A DNA stretch of 50,078 nucleotides from Clostridiales bacterium (GCA_030446305.1 JASUSA010000019.1:1-50078), one strand, 5' to 3'; counted from the stretch's first letter, positions 1-7,843 are shown. Made by a program: numbers and translations. Notes: generated from the sequence alone by a model not told the origin.

Positions 1-860
1 AAAGATGCTTTTAAACTGTCACACAGCCAATTCACGACGTTTTCAGCATCCTGATCTGCGGCAGCTGTATTGCCGGAAAATTCTGTTACCATCAAGCCCT
101 CAATACGGCGATCCTTTAAAAGTGATACCAGAAGACTTTTGAGATCGTCAGGTGACAAGCCAGCGGGAGAGGGTGCGTAAACACTCTCGATATAAGTTTC
201 CGCCAGGACATCGAGATCTAAATGCAGGATCACTTTTGCGTTTTGAGGGAGCGCCTTTAAATAGTGATGGGCAGTGTTTGGTATACCCGCCTGCACAAGC
301 GCTTGTCTTGTATAAAGGTCCATACCGTTAATATCATGTTCCGATGTCACTGTTTCTTCATCATACCCCATCACTGCCACATGCGACATCGGATAAACAA
401 GGGCGCTTTTTAACCAAGGATTGGCATGTGTTAAAAACCACAGGGTATTGGAGGTTGCACCGCGGCAAAGGGTGGCATTCGGTTGCCAAGCGTCAATGTG
501 ATGATCAATTGATAGGATGTGGGCATTGTCGCAGTAGCGATCCAGCCAGTAAGCGCCAATGCCTGTAAAGGTGCTGCATCCGCCGCCGAGAATCAGCGTG
601 AAGGAATCGCTTTCAAACCATTTGGAAGCAAGTGATCGCGTAGCATCCCAAACCATTTGCGGTGCGGGCCAATTGCGAATGGGTGGTTGATCGTGACGTG
701 ATAGATTATCAGGCATCTTTAAATCACCAAGATCTTTGACGTGGAAGGTATCGCCTAAGGTTTTAACAAGACCGGCCTGACGCAGTAAGGACGGCGCCTT
801 TTCTGTTCCCGGTAAGAGTGCGCCATAATTGGAAGAAATACCTGCGAGGATAATGTTCAT
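1..860 (-). CDS. Arginase/agmatinase-fold (ureohydrolase family) protein, 3' end off the window
   Basis: An open frame of at least 286 codons starts at ATG 860, six bases after a GGAGG ribosome site, and runs off the left edge with no stop. The layout is that of the ureohydrolase superfamily: the Asp-x-His-x-Asp cluster (SIDHHID, residues 117-123), a later D-L-D pair (Asp215, Asp217) and a Glu in TEF (Glu260), in the order expected for the dimanganese site. The segment that normally reads GGDHS reads GGGCS (residues 92-96), so the first metal-binding His is replaced by Cys95. Known members hydrolyse arginine, agmatine, guanidinobutyrate or formiminoglutamate; the substrate here cannot be told from sequence. 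It is divergent from the CGNR gene at 966. Family assignment is fairly sure; activity is uncertain because of the ligand change. Confidence 0.75.
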   Translation of the reverse strand, partial: MNIILAGISSNYGALLPGTEKAPSLLRQAGLVKTLGDTFHVKDLGDLKMPDNLSRHDQPPIRNWPAPQMVWDATRSLASKWFESDSFTLILGGGCSTFTGIGAYWLDRYCDNAHILSIDHHIDAWQPNATLCRGATSNTLWFLTHANPWLKSALVYPMSHVAVMGYDEETVTSEHDINGMDLYTRQALVQAGIPNTAHHYLKALPQNAKVILHLDLDVLAETYIESVYAPSPAGLSPDDLKSLLVSLLKDRRIEGLMVTEFSGNTAAADQDAENVVNWLCDSLKAS

Positions 861-965
861 ATTTACCTCCTGTATCTGGTAAAAAAGATTTTAGTATGTT
901 ACACTGAAAACGATATCACATTTAGACGTAACGATCAATATTGATTTTAGGAGGTTACAAACGGT

Positions 966-1481
966 ATGTGCACACGCAGTTTTGATTTAGTGAATACCTT
1001 TTGGCATTTAGAATATGAAAAAATTGAAAAACTTGATAATTTACAATGGCTCAATACGTATTTGCTGCCACCGGAAGACCAGCTGGACACGATCTCAGAA
1101 GAAGTGGTAACAGCTTTAAAAGAACTTAGGCGATTTGCGCGTGCGTTATTTGACGGGAATATTTCAGACGATGCCATGGTAAAGCTGAATGGGTATCTGG
1201 CGAGCGCACCGTATTACCCCGTCGTAGAGACAACGGAAGACCGTTACCGCGTCACATTTAAACCGGATGGTGATGGTATTGAGAAACTATTTGCAGATGT
1301 TGCGCTGGAACTGGCAAATTTAATGACAGAGGCACATTTGCCGTCAGTCAAGCGATGTCAAAATGAGGCGTGCGGATATTACTTTCTTGATAGCAGCAAG
1401 AATCAAAGTCGAAAGTTTTGCTCTAAAAAGTGCAATAACCTTATTAAGACGCGAAATTTTAGAGCACGTCATAAAATATAG
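966..1481 (+). CDS. CGNR-like zinc-finger protein (ABATE + zf-CGNR type)
   Basis: A 171-residue protein that starts at ATG 966 behind GGAGG at 950-954. The N-terminal SFDLVNTF matches the start of the ABATE domain, which usually reads like LDFVNT. The C-terminus (about residues 124-171) has a C-x4-C-x14-C-x3-C zinc-ribbon-like layout with an FLDSSKNQSRKFC core and a basic Arg/Lys-rich end. The signature CGNR reads CNNL here, so Gly and Arg of the motif are missing. Family members are presumed DNA-binding transcriptional regulators. A perfect 12-bp palindrome (ATCAATATTGAT, 934-945) sits in the 5' leader and could be an operator. The gene lies 113 bases before the sigma-54 activator and may influence it. 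The family call is good; regulatory targets are unknown. Confidence 0.7.
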   Translation: MCTRSFDLVNTFWHLEYEKIEKLDNLQWLNTYLLPPEDQLDTISEEVVTALKELRRFARALFDGNISDDAMVKLNGYLASAPYYPVVETTEDRYRVTFKPDGDGIEKLFADVALELANLMTEAHLPSVKRCQNEACGYYFLDSSKNQSRKFCSKKCNNLIKTRNFRARHKI

Positions 1482-1507
1482 GGCGCTTGTCAATAGGGCG
1501 CTTGTCG
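1478..1507 (+). repeat. Perfect-to-near-perfect 15-bp tandem duplication at the stop codon
   Basis: ATAGGGCGCTTGTCA at 1478-1492 is followed immediately by ATAGGGCGCTTGTCG at 1493-1507, with 14 of 15 bases identical. The first copy contains the TAG stop of the CGNR-like gene. It looks like a recent slippage duplication in the spacer before the activator gene. Confidence 0.85.
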
Positions 1508-1518
1508 AACAGTGATAA

Positions 1519-1548
1519 TTGACATTGCGGATGATGCCGGCATACGGT
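1519..1548 (+). promoter_or_regulatory. Possible sigma-A promoter of the sigma-54 activator gene
   Basis: A perfect -35 TTGACA (1519-1524) lies about 18 bases before a weak -10 TACGGT (1543-1548). It is well placed for the TTG start at 1595. The -10 is poor, so this is tentative. Confidence 0.4.
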
Positions 1549-1594
1549 ATCATAAAGAGGTAAAAAGCATAGATGAATACACAGGAGGTGCGCG

Positions 1595-3574
1595 TTGCCA
1601 TCTAAAAGATTACATCAGGAAACCGAAAAATACCGAAAAGCATGGGAAAGCTATGTGGCAACGGGTCTCGTCTCTGATCCGACGATGCGGAAGATCATTA
1701 TCGCATCTTGGCGACGCAGCAGGGCTTATGGTGTCGATCCGCATTCAACATCCCTTGAAATAGAACTGACGGGTGAACGCTTTCAACAACGGCGTGAAGC
1801 CTTTAAACCGATATTGGATATTGCGCTGCCCTTTATGGAGAGTATTTATAATGCCGTCGGAGAAAGCGGGATGATTATCAGCTTCTCTGATGCCAATGGC
1901 TATATTCTGGAACGTATCGGCGCAGATAATGTTTTTTCAGAGCTTCAGCGCTTTAGAGGCATGAACCTATCAGAAGAGCGAATGGGTACCAATGCCATTG
2001 CGCTTGCGCTAAAAAAAGGCATGGCACTGCAAGTTGTTGGCGCAGAGCACTTTAATGTTGTTTTCCATAATAAAACCACTTCGGCGGCGCCGATCAAGGA
2101 TGTTGACGGCAATATTCTCGGTGTTCTAAGCGTTTCGGGTACCTGTGAAACCGTTCACCCGCATACGCTTGGCATGGTGCTTGCATCGGCGCTGGCGATT
2201 GAGCATGAGATACGACTCAAGCAGATAAATGATGATTTAACCATTGCCAACGAGCATTTGGATGCGATTATGCAATCGATTTCCGAAGGGATTATTACGG
2301 TTAACGATGCAGGAATCATTACGGATTCCAACCTGCATGCCAGAAAAGTCATGCGGCGCTCTTTGGGAGAATTGGTCGGCAAAACACTGGATCAGGTCAT
2401 TAAGAATCCTGTCTTCGACCTCATTACGCAATTATCTGCGAATGAAGAGCGCGAAGTTCAGTATTATGCCAACGGCAGAAAGAAAACACTTTTGGTTTCA
2501 TCAAAGCCAATCTATGCACAAGATAAGACATTAAAGGAATATCTGTTGATATTTAGGGAAACAAAGCGCGTTTATTCACAGGTAAATAAGCTGTTTGGTT
2601 CAAAAGCCATTTATACTTTTGACGATATACTGGGTGAAAGCAAGGAAATTCAGGATGCTATTCGCATGGCGAAACTGGTTTCAGCGACAGATGCGACGAT
2701 TTTGCTACACGGTGAGAGTGGTACGGGCAAGGAAATGTTCGCGCAGGGGATTCACAATGCATCTCAGCGTAAAAATCATTCATTTGTCTTTATTAACTGT
2801 GGTGCAATTCCGCGGGATCTGGTTGCCAGTGAACTATTCGGTTATGTAGAAGGTGCCTTTACCAGTGCGCGTAAGGGCGGCAATCCCGGAAAATTTGAGC
2901 TCGCAGATGGCGGAACGCTTTTTCTCGATGAGATTGGCGATATGCCGCTTGACACACAGGCCAATCTGCTGCGTGTCCTCGAGACCAAAGAAGTTGTGCG
3001 GGTTGGCGGCAATGAAGTGATCCCCGTGGACGTTCGCGTGATTGCGGCAACCCATAAAGACCTTGCAGCAGAAGTAGAAAAGGGAAACTTTAGAAGCGAC
3101 TTGTTCTACAGGCTCAATGTCATGCCGATTAAGACACCGTCGCTGCGTGAACGCCGTGAAGATATAAAAAAATTAATCGATCGCTTTTATACGCAATTTG
3201 TTAATCGTGATGACAAGCGCATCCTCATTGACGAGAGTTTTTACCTTCAAATGATGCAGTACGATTGGCCCGGCAATGTCAGAGAACTTCAAAACGTGAT
3301 GCAGCTCGTCACGAATATTGTCGGTGAGGGCGAATATCTGTCAAGTAAACATCTCCCAATCTATGTAAAAGATGCGTTGGGCGCATCATCACAGCCTCCG
3401 CAGCAGATTTCAGGAGAGCTGACGCGCGTCAGTCCGCTGAGCGTTGTTGAACGACAAGCGATTCTCAAAGCGCTTGATGCAGCGGACAACAACCTTGCCA
3501 AGGCAGCAAAATTGTTAGAAATAGGGCGAAGCACGCTTTATCGTAAAATCGAAAAATATGATATTAAGCTATAA
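1595..3574 (+). CDS. Sigma-54-dependent enhancer-binding activator, GAF-PAS-AAA+-Fis HTH (AcoR-like layout)
   Basis: A 659-residue activator that opens promoters held by sigma-54 RNA polymerase. The TTG start at 1595 is chosen because AGGAGGTG (1583-1590) sits at ideal distance. The N-terminus has the ASWRRSRAYGVDP helix seen in AcoR-type regulators, then a GAF-like sensor (about 60-200) and a PAS domain (about 215-320). The AAA+ module has Walker A GESGTGKE (about 373-380), Walker B FLDEIGD (about 444-450) and FRSDLFYRLN. The sigma-54 contact loop reads GAFTSA (about 420-425) rather than the usual GAFTGA. The C-terminal Fis-type HTH includes NNLAKAAKLLEIGRSTLYR. There is no receiver domain, so it probably senses a small molecule or redox signal directly. 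Three palindromes and a -24/-12 promoter follow immediately, pointing to the antiporter operon as its target. The inducer is unknown. Confidence 0.93.
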   Translation: MPSKRLHQETEKYRKAWESYVATGLVSDPTMRKIIIASWRRSRAYGVDPHSTSLEIELTGERFQQRREAFKPILDIALPFMESIYNAVGESGMIISFSDANGYILERIGADNVFSELQRFRGMNLSEERMGTNAIALALKKGMALQVVGAEHFNVVFHNKTTSAAPIKDVDGNILGVLSVSGTCETVHPHTLGMVLASALAIEHEIRLKQINDDLTIANEHLDAIMQSISEGIITVNDAGIITDSNLHARKVMRRSLGELVGKTLDQVIKNPVFDLITQLSANEEREVQYYANGRKKTLLVSSKPIYAQDKTLKEYLLIFRETKRVYSQVNKLFGSKAIYTFDDILGESKEIQDAIRMAKLVSATDATILLHGESGTGKEMFAQGIHNASQRKNHSFVFINCGAIPRDLVASELFGYVEGAFTSARKGGNPGKFELADGGTLFLDEIGDMPLDTQANLLRVLETKEVVRVGGNEVIPVDVRVIAATHKDLAAEVEKGNFRSDLFYRLNVMPIKTPSLRERREDIKKLIDRFYTQFVNRDDKRILIDESFYLQMMQYDWPGNVRELQNVMQLVTNIVGEGEYLSSKHLPIYVKDALGASSQPPQQISGELTRVSPLSVVERQAILKALDAADNNLAKAAKLLEIGRSTLYRKIEKYDIKL

Positions 3575-3597
3575 AAACGCAAAAAAACATCCGGAAA

Positions 3598-3677
3598 TGC
3601 ATCGTTTTGATACACGTGTATCGTTTCGATGCATTATTCTTTCCTTAGATTAGCGAAATGTGCATCGTTTTGATACA
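3598..3677 (+). promoter_or_regulatory. Three 17-bp palindromic activator sites (upstream activating sequences)
   Basis: Three copies fit TGYATCGTTTYGATRCA: 3598-3614, 3617-3633 and 3661-3677. The first two are head to head with centres 19 bp apart, making a 38-bp near-perfect palindrome at 3597-3634. The third is identical to the first, and its dyad extends further to ATG...CAT (3658-3680). The sites lie 165-230 bp upstream of the -12 element of the sigma-54 promoter, a normal enhancer distance. Binding by the activator encoded just upstream is an inference from position and symmetry. Confidence 0.75.
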
Positions 3678-3727
3678 CATTGCTAAATTGTCTGAAAAAT
3701 AAATTGAAAATCACATACTTTTCAATG

Positions 3728-3747
3728 GCCCTTTAGGGCTTTTTTTG
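3728..3747 (+). terminator. Intrinsic terminator after the activator gene
   Basis: GCCCT-TT-AGGGC stem-loop (3728-3739) followed by eight T. It separates the activator transcript, which carries the palindromes in its 3' tail, from the sigma-54 promoter. Confidence 0.8.
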
Positions 3748-3819
3748 TTTTTTTGGATACAGGTATTTCAACTGTTGAGACGGTTTTCAGCTATTATGTA
3801 GACATGTGTGTCTTTAAAT

Positions 3820-3834
3820 TGGCATCGATATTGC
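3820..3834 (+). promoter_or_regulatory. Sigma-54 (-24/-12) promoter of the antiporter operon
   Basis: TGGCATCGATATTGC matches the consensus TGGCAC-N5-TTGC at every position but one, with exact spacing between the GG and GC elements. Transcription would start near 3846, about 30 bases before the mrpE start. No good sigma-A promoter was seen between 3750 and 3876. Confidence 0.85.
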
Positions 3835-3875
3835 GAGTTATATAGAGTGTGTTATTAATTAACGGAGGTGGCAAG

Positions 3876-4355
3876 GTGAAGAATATCATCATTGAAGTCA
3901 TTGTGTTGTCAGCTTTTTTTCTCGTATTAAGCGAGAAGCTGACGATTGTCAATATACTTGCTGCGATCGTCATCGCCACTGCAATCATTGCCTTTAAGGA
4001 TCGACGCGGCAATGTATCGCGTTATCTTTCACCATCGTTGGCCTTGAAGTGGATTGCTTATCTGGGCATCTTGTTTTTCGAAGTGGTGAAAGCCAATTTT
4101 CAAGTGGCGGCAATTGCGCTTTCTAAGAATATGGATGTTGCACCTGAGGTCGTTCCTTTTGAAAGTGTGCTGCAGGACCCATGGCTGCTGACAATACTTG
4201 CTAATTCTATAACCCTGACGCCGGGAACGATGACCGTTACCATGACGGGGAATCAACTGCGGGTACACTGTCTTAACAGACGATATGCAGAGGGACTTAA
4301 AGGGATGCATATGGAAAAGCTGCTTCATGAAATAGAAGGTGAATTAAATGAATAG
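3876..4355 (+). CDS. mrpE: Mrp/Mbh-type antiporter subunit E (MnhE)
   Basis: A small membrane subunit of a multisubunit Na+(or K+)/H+ antiporter; MbhA in hydrogenase-linked versions. GTG 3876 is chosen because GGAGGTG (3864-3870) is correctly spaced; an upstream GTG at 3849 has no such site. The resulting 159-residue protein has hydrophobic segments at the N-terminus (ILAAIVIATAIIAF) and middle (WIAYLGILFFEVVKANF), then the family-typical LANSITLTPGTMTV. It is the first gene behind the sigma-54 promoter and overlaps mrpF by 8 bases, so translation is probably coupled. MrpE is generally considered to be needed for full activity but not to form the ion path itself. Confidence 0.92.
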   Translation: MKNIIIEVIVLSAFFLVLSEKLTIVNILAAIVIATAIIAFKDRRGNVSRYLSPSLALKWIAYLGILFFEVVKANFQVAAIALSKNMDVAPEVVPFESVLQDPWLLTILANSITLTPGTMTVTMTGNQLRVHCLNRRYAEGLKGMHMEKLLHEIEGELNE

Positions 4356-4695
4356 ATTTTATATGGGCGCAATTATTTTTCTGGCAATTACCATTAGTCT
4401 GTGTATGGTTCGCGTTATAAAGGGACCGACACGCGGCGACCGGATTATTGGCATTAATATCATTGGCACAAAGACCATTGTGATTATTGCACTAATTTCA
4501 TTCTTAATGAAAGAAGTTTATTTTATTGATGTCGTGCTCGTCTATGCACTGATTTCCTTTGTCGGTTCTTTTGCGGTGGCAAGAGAACTTGACGATGACA
4601 GTGAAACCCTTTCAGATGAACCGTTTGATGATGGCTTCTCGGCAGATGATAAAAGGGAAAGCGCTGTATTTGCCGAGGAGGTGCTGCATGATTAA
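4348..4695 (+). CDS. mrpF: Mrp-type antiporter subunit F
   Basis: A 115-residue membrane protein with three predicted helices and the family motif RVIKGPTRGDRIIGIN near residues 23-38. MrpF-like proteins form part of the small-subunit cluster (MbhB in Mbh). The acidic, charged tail after about residue 78 (DDDSETLSDEPFDDGF) is longer than I expect for the family and should be cytoplasmic. The start at ATG 4348 overlaps the end of mrpE, and its last codons overlap mrpG by 8 bases. Confidence 0.92.
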   Translation: MNRFYMGAIIFLAITISLCMVRVIKGPTRGDRIIGINIIGTKTIVIIALISFLMKEVYFIDVVLVYALISFVGSFAVARELDDDSETLSDEPFDDGFSADDKRESAVFAEEVLHD

Positions 4696-4975
4696 TATCC
4701 TTTCAATGATTCTGATAGGGTTTGGCTTATTTTTCTTCTTTGTTGGAACGGTTGGCGTATTGCGATTTCCAGATGCGCTCACCCGGGCGCACGGCGCTGC
4801 AAAATGTGATACATTAGGTGCTGTTATGAGTATTCTCGGTTTGATTTTACAGGCTGGTTTCTCGATTGCCGCACTAAAACTCATACTCGTCATCCTTTTT
4901 TTATGGACGGCGAATCCAACGGCAACACATGTGATCGCAAAGGCAATTTATCGAAATCGGCATCAGGAGGAGTAG
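4688..4975 (+). CDS. mrpG: Mrp-type antiporter subunit G
   Basis: A 95-residue, three-helix membrane protein. The start at ATG 4688 is used because GAGGAGGTG immediately precedes it and because the family begins just before its first helix; the longer frame from 4559 lies mostly inside mrpF. The MnhG/MbhC signature FFFVGTVGVLRFPDALTRAH is clear, followed by KCDTLGA and a TANPTATH segment near the C-terminus. Its gene overlaps mrpF and lies 3 bases from the next gene, within the same tightly packed operon. Confidence 0.92.
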   Translation: MINILSMILIGFGLFFFFVGTVGVLRFPDALTRAHGAAKCDTLGAVMSILGLILQAGFSIAALKLILVILFLWTANPTATHVIAKAIYRNRHQEE

Positions 4976-4978
4976 GCC

Positions 4979-5218
4979 GTGGATGTTTTTAATATTATGG
5001 TACTGGCGATTATGATTGCCGGTGCTATCGCAGCAGCTAGGACAAAAAACTTATTAGGCGCCGTCATTATCTTTATGGTGTATTCATTGATGATGGCTAT
5101 CTTATGGCAGCGTATGAATGCACCGGATCTCGCTATAACAGAAGCGGCAGTTGGTGCCGGGATTACATCTATTCTGTTTATCGTCACACTTCGAAAAATT
5201 AAGGGGATGAAAAAATGA
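4979..5218 (+). CDS. DUF4040/MbhD-like antiporter subunit (MrpA C-terminal part I as a separate protein)
   Basis: A 79-residue membrane protein with a GTG start at 4979 behind AGGAGGAG. It has three hydrophobic segments and the NAPDLAITEAAVGAG motif typical of the DUF4040 region. In ordinary Mrp antiporters this region is fused to the C-terminus of MrpA; in Mbh and Mbs complexes it is the separate subunit MbhD. The conserved Glu in ITEAAVG belongs to the proposed ion pathway in the family. Its presence as a free-standing gene is one reason to call this operon Mbh-like. It overlaps the next gene by 4 bases. Confidence 0.85.
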   Translation: MDVFNIMVLAIMIAGAIAAARTKNLLGAVIIFMVYSLMMAILWQRMNAPDLAITEAAVGAGITSILFIVTLRKIKGMKK

Positions 5219-5502
5219 AACCAATCGTAGCAACACTTTTAACTGTATGCTTTATAGGATTCTTATTACTGGCCGTCGTCGAAATGCCTGCCGTGGGGGC
5301 GGATAGTCTGCCGATGCATAATGAAGTGATGGACAAGTATGTCGACGACGCCATTGAGGATACCGGAGCGATTAATATTGTTGCGGCGATTATTTTAGAT
5401 TACAGAGCGTTTGACACTTTCGTCGAAGCCTCTGTCATTTTTACAGCACTCGTCTGTATTTTGATTGTATTGAAAAGGAGTGGATCACGGTATGAAAAGT
5501 AG
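5215..5502 (+). CDS. MbhE-like antiporter subunit (MrpA C-terminal part II as a separate protein)
   Basis: A 95-residue protein with an N-terminal hydrophobic helix, a short outside loop (MPAVGADSLPMHNEVMDKYVDDAIEDTG region) and a second helix pair containing DYRAFDTFVEASVIFTA. The latter motif is the hallmark of the last part of MrpA/MbhE. The start at ATG 5215 overlaps the preceding stop as ATGA, so translation is coupled. In fused MrpA this segment follows the DUF4040 part directly, and here too the two are adjacent and in the same order. Confidence 0.83.
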   Translation: MKPIVATLLTVCFIGFLLLAVVEMPAVGADSLPMHNEVMDKYVDDAIEDTGAINIVAAIILDYRAFDTFVEASVIFTALVCILIVLKRSGSRYEK

Positions 5503-5929
5503 TATTGCTAAACACGTTTCGGGTTTGCTGTTACCATTTGTTCAGGTTTTTGGGATCTACGTTATTTTGTTTGGTCATTTGTCGCCGGGGGGCGGCTTTG
5601 CAGGGGGGAGTATTTTAGGTGCAAGCATGATCTTGTATCGTTTTGTCTACGGTGCGGAAGCTTCGGACCGTAAATTTAAGTATCATTATATGCTGAAAAT
5701 TGCGTGCACGGCACTAATATTTTATGGATTAATCAAGGGCTACGTCTTTATAGGTGCCTTTTTGGGCTGGCATAATCCAGTCGGGACGGGAACGGTCGGT
5801 TCGCTGTTCAGCGGCGGCTTTATTATGCCGCTCAACGTACTCGTCGGTGCCGTCGTTGCCATAACATTCTATTTTATTGCGACTTTATTTGAAGAAGGGG
5901 ATTTTGGCAATGCAGACCCTCATCAATAA
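5492..5929 (+). CDS. mrpB: Mrp-type antiporter subunit B (MnhB/MbhF)
   Basis: A 145-residue four-helix membrane subunit. ATG 5492 is preferred over GTG 5480 because AAAAGGAG (5473-5480) would be too close to the latter. The family signature FGHLSPGGGFAGGSILGAS is present at about residues 24-42. MrpB lies at the contact between the small subunits and the large antiporter-like subunits. Its 3' end overlaps mrpC by 20 bases. Confidence 0.93.
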   Translation: MKSSIAKHVSGLLLPFVQVFGIYVILFGHLSPGGGFAGGSILGASMILYRFVYGAEASDRKFKYHYMLKIACTALIFYGLIKGYVFIGAFLGWHNPVGTGTVGSLFSGGFIMPLNVLVGAVVAITFYFIATLFEEGDFGNADPHQ

Positions 5930-6272
5930 TTACATGTTTGTCGGTGCCGTCATCATGTTCGGCATCGGCTTTATGATTTTGCTTTTACACAATAATCTCA
6001 TTAAGAAAATTATCGGCATGAATATTATGGATACTTCTATATTCCTGCTCTTTGTTTCACTGGGGTATATTGACGGCAAGGAAGCGCCGATTATCGTTGG
6101 CGGCGTGCTGCATCATAACGGTTATGTCAATCCTATCCCGACGGGGCTGATGCTGACCGGAATCGTCGTAGCGGTTAGTATGACGGCATTTATGCTGGCG
6201 CTGACTATTAAACTCTATGAGTTATACGGCACAATTGAATTAGATGAAATACAAAATATTCGAGGTGGATGA
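5910..6272 (+). CDS. mrpC: Mrp-type antiporter subunit C (NuoK/MnhC/MbhG-like)
   Basis: A 120-residue NuoK-like membrane protein with three helices. The start at ATG 5910 is used, with GAAGGGG (5894-5900) nine bases upstream; the longer frame from 5877 would start inside mrpB. It has NNLIKKIIGMNIMDTSIFLLFV in the first half and the NPIPTGLMLTGIVVAVS signature of MnhC in the second. NuoK-type subunits carry the buried acidic residues linking the ion channels of the large subunits. Confidence 0.93.
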   Translation: MQTLINNYMFVGAVIMFGIGFMILLLHNNLIKKIIGMNIMDTSIFLLFVSLGYIDGKEAPIIVGGVLHHNGYVNPIPTGLMLTGIVVAVSMTAFMLALTIKLYELYGTIELDEIQNIRGG

Positions 6273-6274
6273 TT

Positions 6275-7795
6275 ATGCTACAATGCTTAACCCTAGTCAC
6301 TCATAACACGGCATCACCTAATCTCGTCAAGCTGATCCCATTGGTTTCAATCATGCTGTTGATGCTCAGCGCTTTTATGATGCCGCTGCTAAAGAAAAAG
6401 CGGCACCTCTTTGGACTGGCCGGAGGCGCTTTAGCAATACTGATGGTTCTCTCATTTGTGAATGTCGCATATATCTATCAAAATGGCGGTTATTATTTTG
6501 ATATCGGTCATTTTCCGGCGCCGTTTGGCATTTCGCTGCGTATTGGCGAAATTGAAAGTCTTATTGCACTGCTGTTTGCCATTGTTGATCTGATGGTCAC
6601 TTGGTATGCTTACTATAGTTTGGAAAAGGAAATCAAAGAAAGTCGCATCGCCTTTTTTCATACGATGAATCTCTTATTGCTGGCTTCTCTACTGGGCATC
6701 GTCTTTACCAATGACATATTCAACGGCTTTGTCTTTTTAGAAGTGAGCACCTTGGCTGCCTGTGGTATTATTGTCGTCAAAGACAAGAAGACCAATATCA
6801 AGGCAGGTCTTAAATACTTGATTTTAAGTTCACTCGGTTCCGGTCTCGTGCTGATGGGAATTGCCTTCATCTATTCGCTTTCAGGTCATTTGAGCATGGA
6901 CTATATTCACGAAGCGATGATTGCCAATTTAGACGGTAAGCAAAATACGATTCTCATTAGTGTTATTCTCTTTACGGTTGGTTTGGGCATTAAAGGGGCG
7001 ATGTTCCCGCTTCACATATGGCTGCCGGATGCGCATGCATCTGCACCGAGTCCGTCAAGTGCCATTCTTTCTGCACTGGTGATTAAAGCACCAGTAATCT
7101 TTCTTATTAAAGTGTTCTATAGAGTTTACGGGACACAGATTATTCATGAAACGGTTATTCTGGATCTCGTCCTGATGTTTGGCGTTATGGGCATGATCTT
7201 TGGCTCACTCTTTGCACGATCTCAAAAAGAACTAAAGCGCATGATTGCGTATTCCAGCGTCGCTCAGATGGGGTATATTTTCTTTGCCATTGGCCTTGGC
7301 AATACACTTGGCGTCGTCATGGCCATTTACCATATCGTTGCACATGCGCTGACAAAATCGAGCCTGTTTTTAGCAGCCGGATCATTTATTGAACAGACGG
7401 GCTTTAAACATATTGAAGACTTTAGAGGTATTGGCAAAGAAATGCCGGTTACACTTGGCATTTTTACGGTTAGCGGTCTTTCGATGATTGGTATCCCCGT
7501 GTTGCCTGGTTTTATTAGCAAGTGGAATTTGGCAATGGCATCGATACAAATTGATAAACTCTATCTGCTTATCTTTTTGCTTATCAGCAGTTTGCTTAAC
7601 GCGAGCTATTATTTTCCAATTATTATTAATGGCTATTTTGGAGAAGAAAACCTCGATGGTAAAGTCTTTCTTTCAAAGAGCAAACCAATCAAACAGCTTT
7701 TACCACTGATAATCTTGACGGTACTGATGGTACTTGTAGGATTTTTCTCCGGCAATCTCATAGAGTTTATTGAACGCGGTGTCTATACGGTATAA
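6275..7795 (+). CDS. mrpD: Mrp-type antiporter subunit D (MbhH-like, Proton_antipo_M)
   Basis: A 506-residue polytopic membrane protein of the NuoL/M/N family. ATG 6275 is chosen over 6269 because GAGGTGG (6262-6268) would abut the latter. The ion-path residues are recognisable: a TM5-type glutamate in FLEVSTLAACG, a TM7-type lysine in LGIKGAMFPLHIWLPDAHASAPSP, and VIKAP. This is the eighth gene of the cluster, and the order E-F-G-A2-A2'-B-C-D equals mbhA to mbhH. A 48-base spacer with a ribosome site separates it from a second D-like gene. Confidence 0.92.
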   Translation: MLQCLTLVTHNTASPNLVKLIPLVSIMLLMLSAFMMPLLKKKRHLFGLAGGALAILMVLSFVNVAYIYQNGGYYFDIGHFPAPFGISLRIGEIESLIALLFAIVDLMVTWYAYYSLEKEIKESRIAFFHTMNLLLLASLLGIVFTNDIFNGFVFLEVSTLAACGIIVVKDKKTNIKAGLKYLILSSLGSGLVLMGIAFIYSLSGHLSMDYIHEAMIANLDGKQNTILISVILFTVGLGIKGAMFPLHIWLPDAHASAPSPSSAILSALVIKAPVIFLIKVFYRVYGTQIIHETVILDLVLMFGVMGMIFGSLFARSQKELKRMIAYSSVAQMGYIFFAIGLGNTLGVVMAIYHIVAHALTKSSLFLAAGSFIEQTGFKHIEDFRGIGKEMPVTLGIFTVSGLSMIGIPVLPGFISKWNLAMASIQIDKLYLLIFLLISSLLNASYYFPIIINGYFGEENLDGKVFLSKSKPIKQLLPLIILTVLMVLVGFFSGNLIEFIERGVYTV

Positions 7796-7843
7796 GCATG
7801 ACGTTAATTATTAAAATTGCAGTCTGAGAAAACGGAGTCTTAA

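Noticed and set aside
344..568. A plus-strand frame of 74 codons
   Set aside because: It is antisense to the ureohydrolase-like gene, which is open from 860 to the window edge and has clear family motifs.
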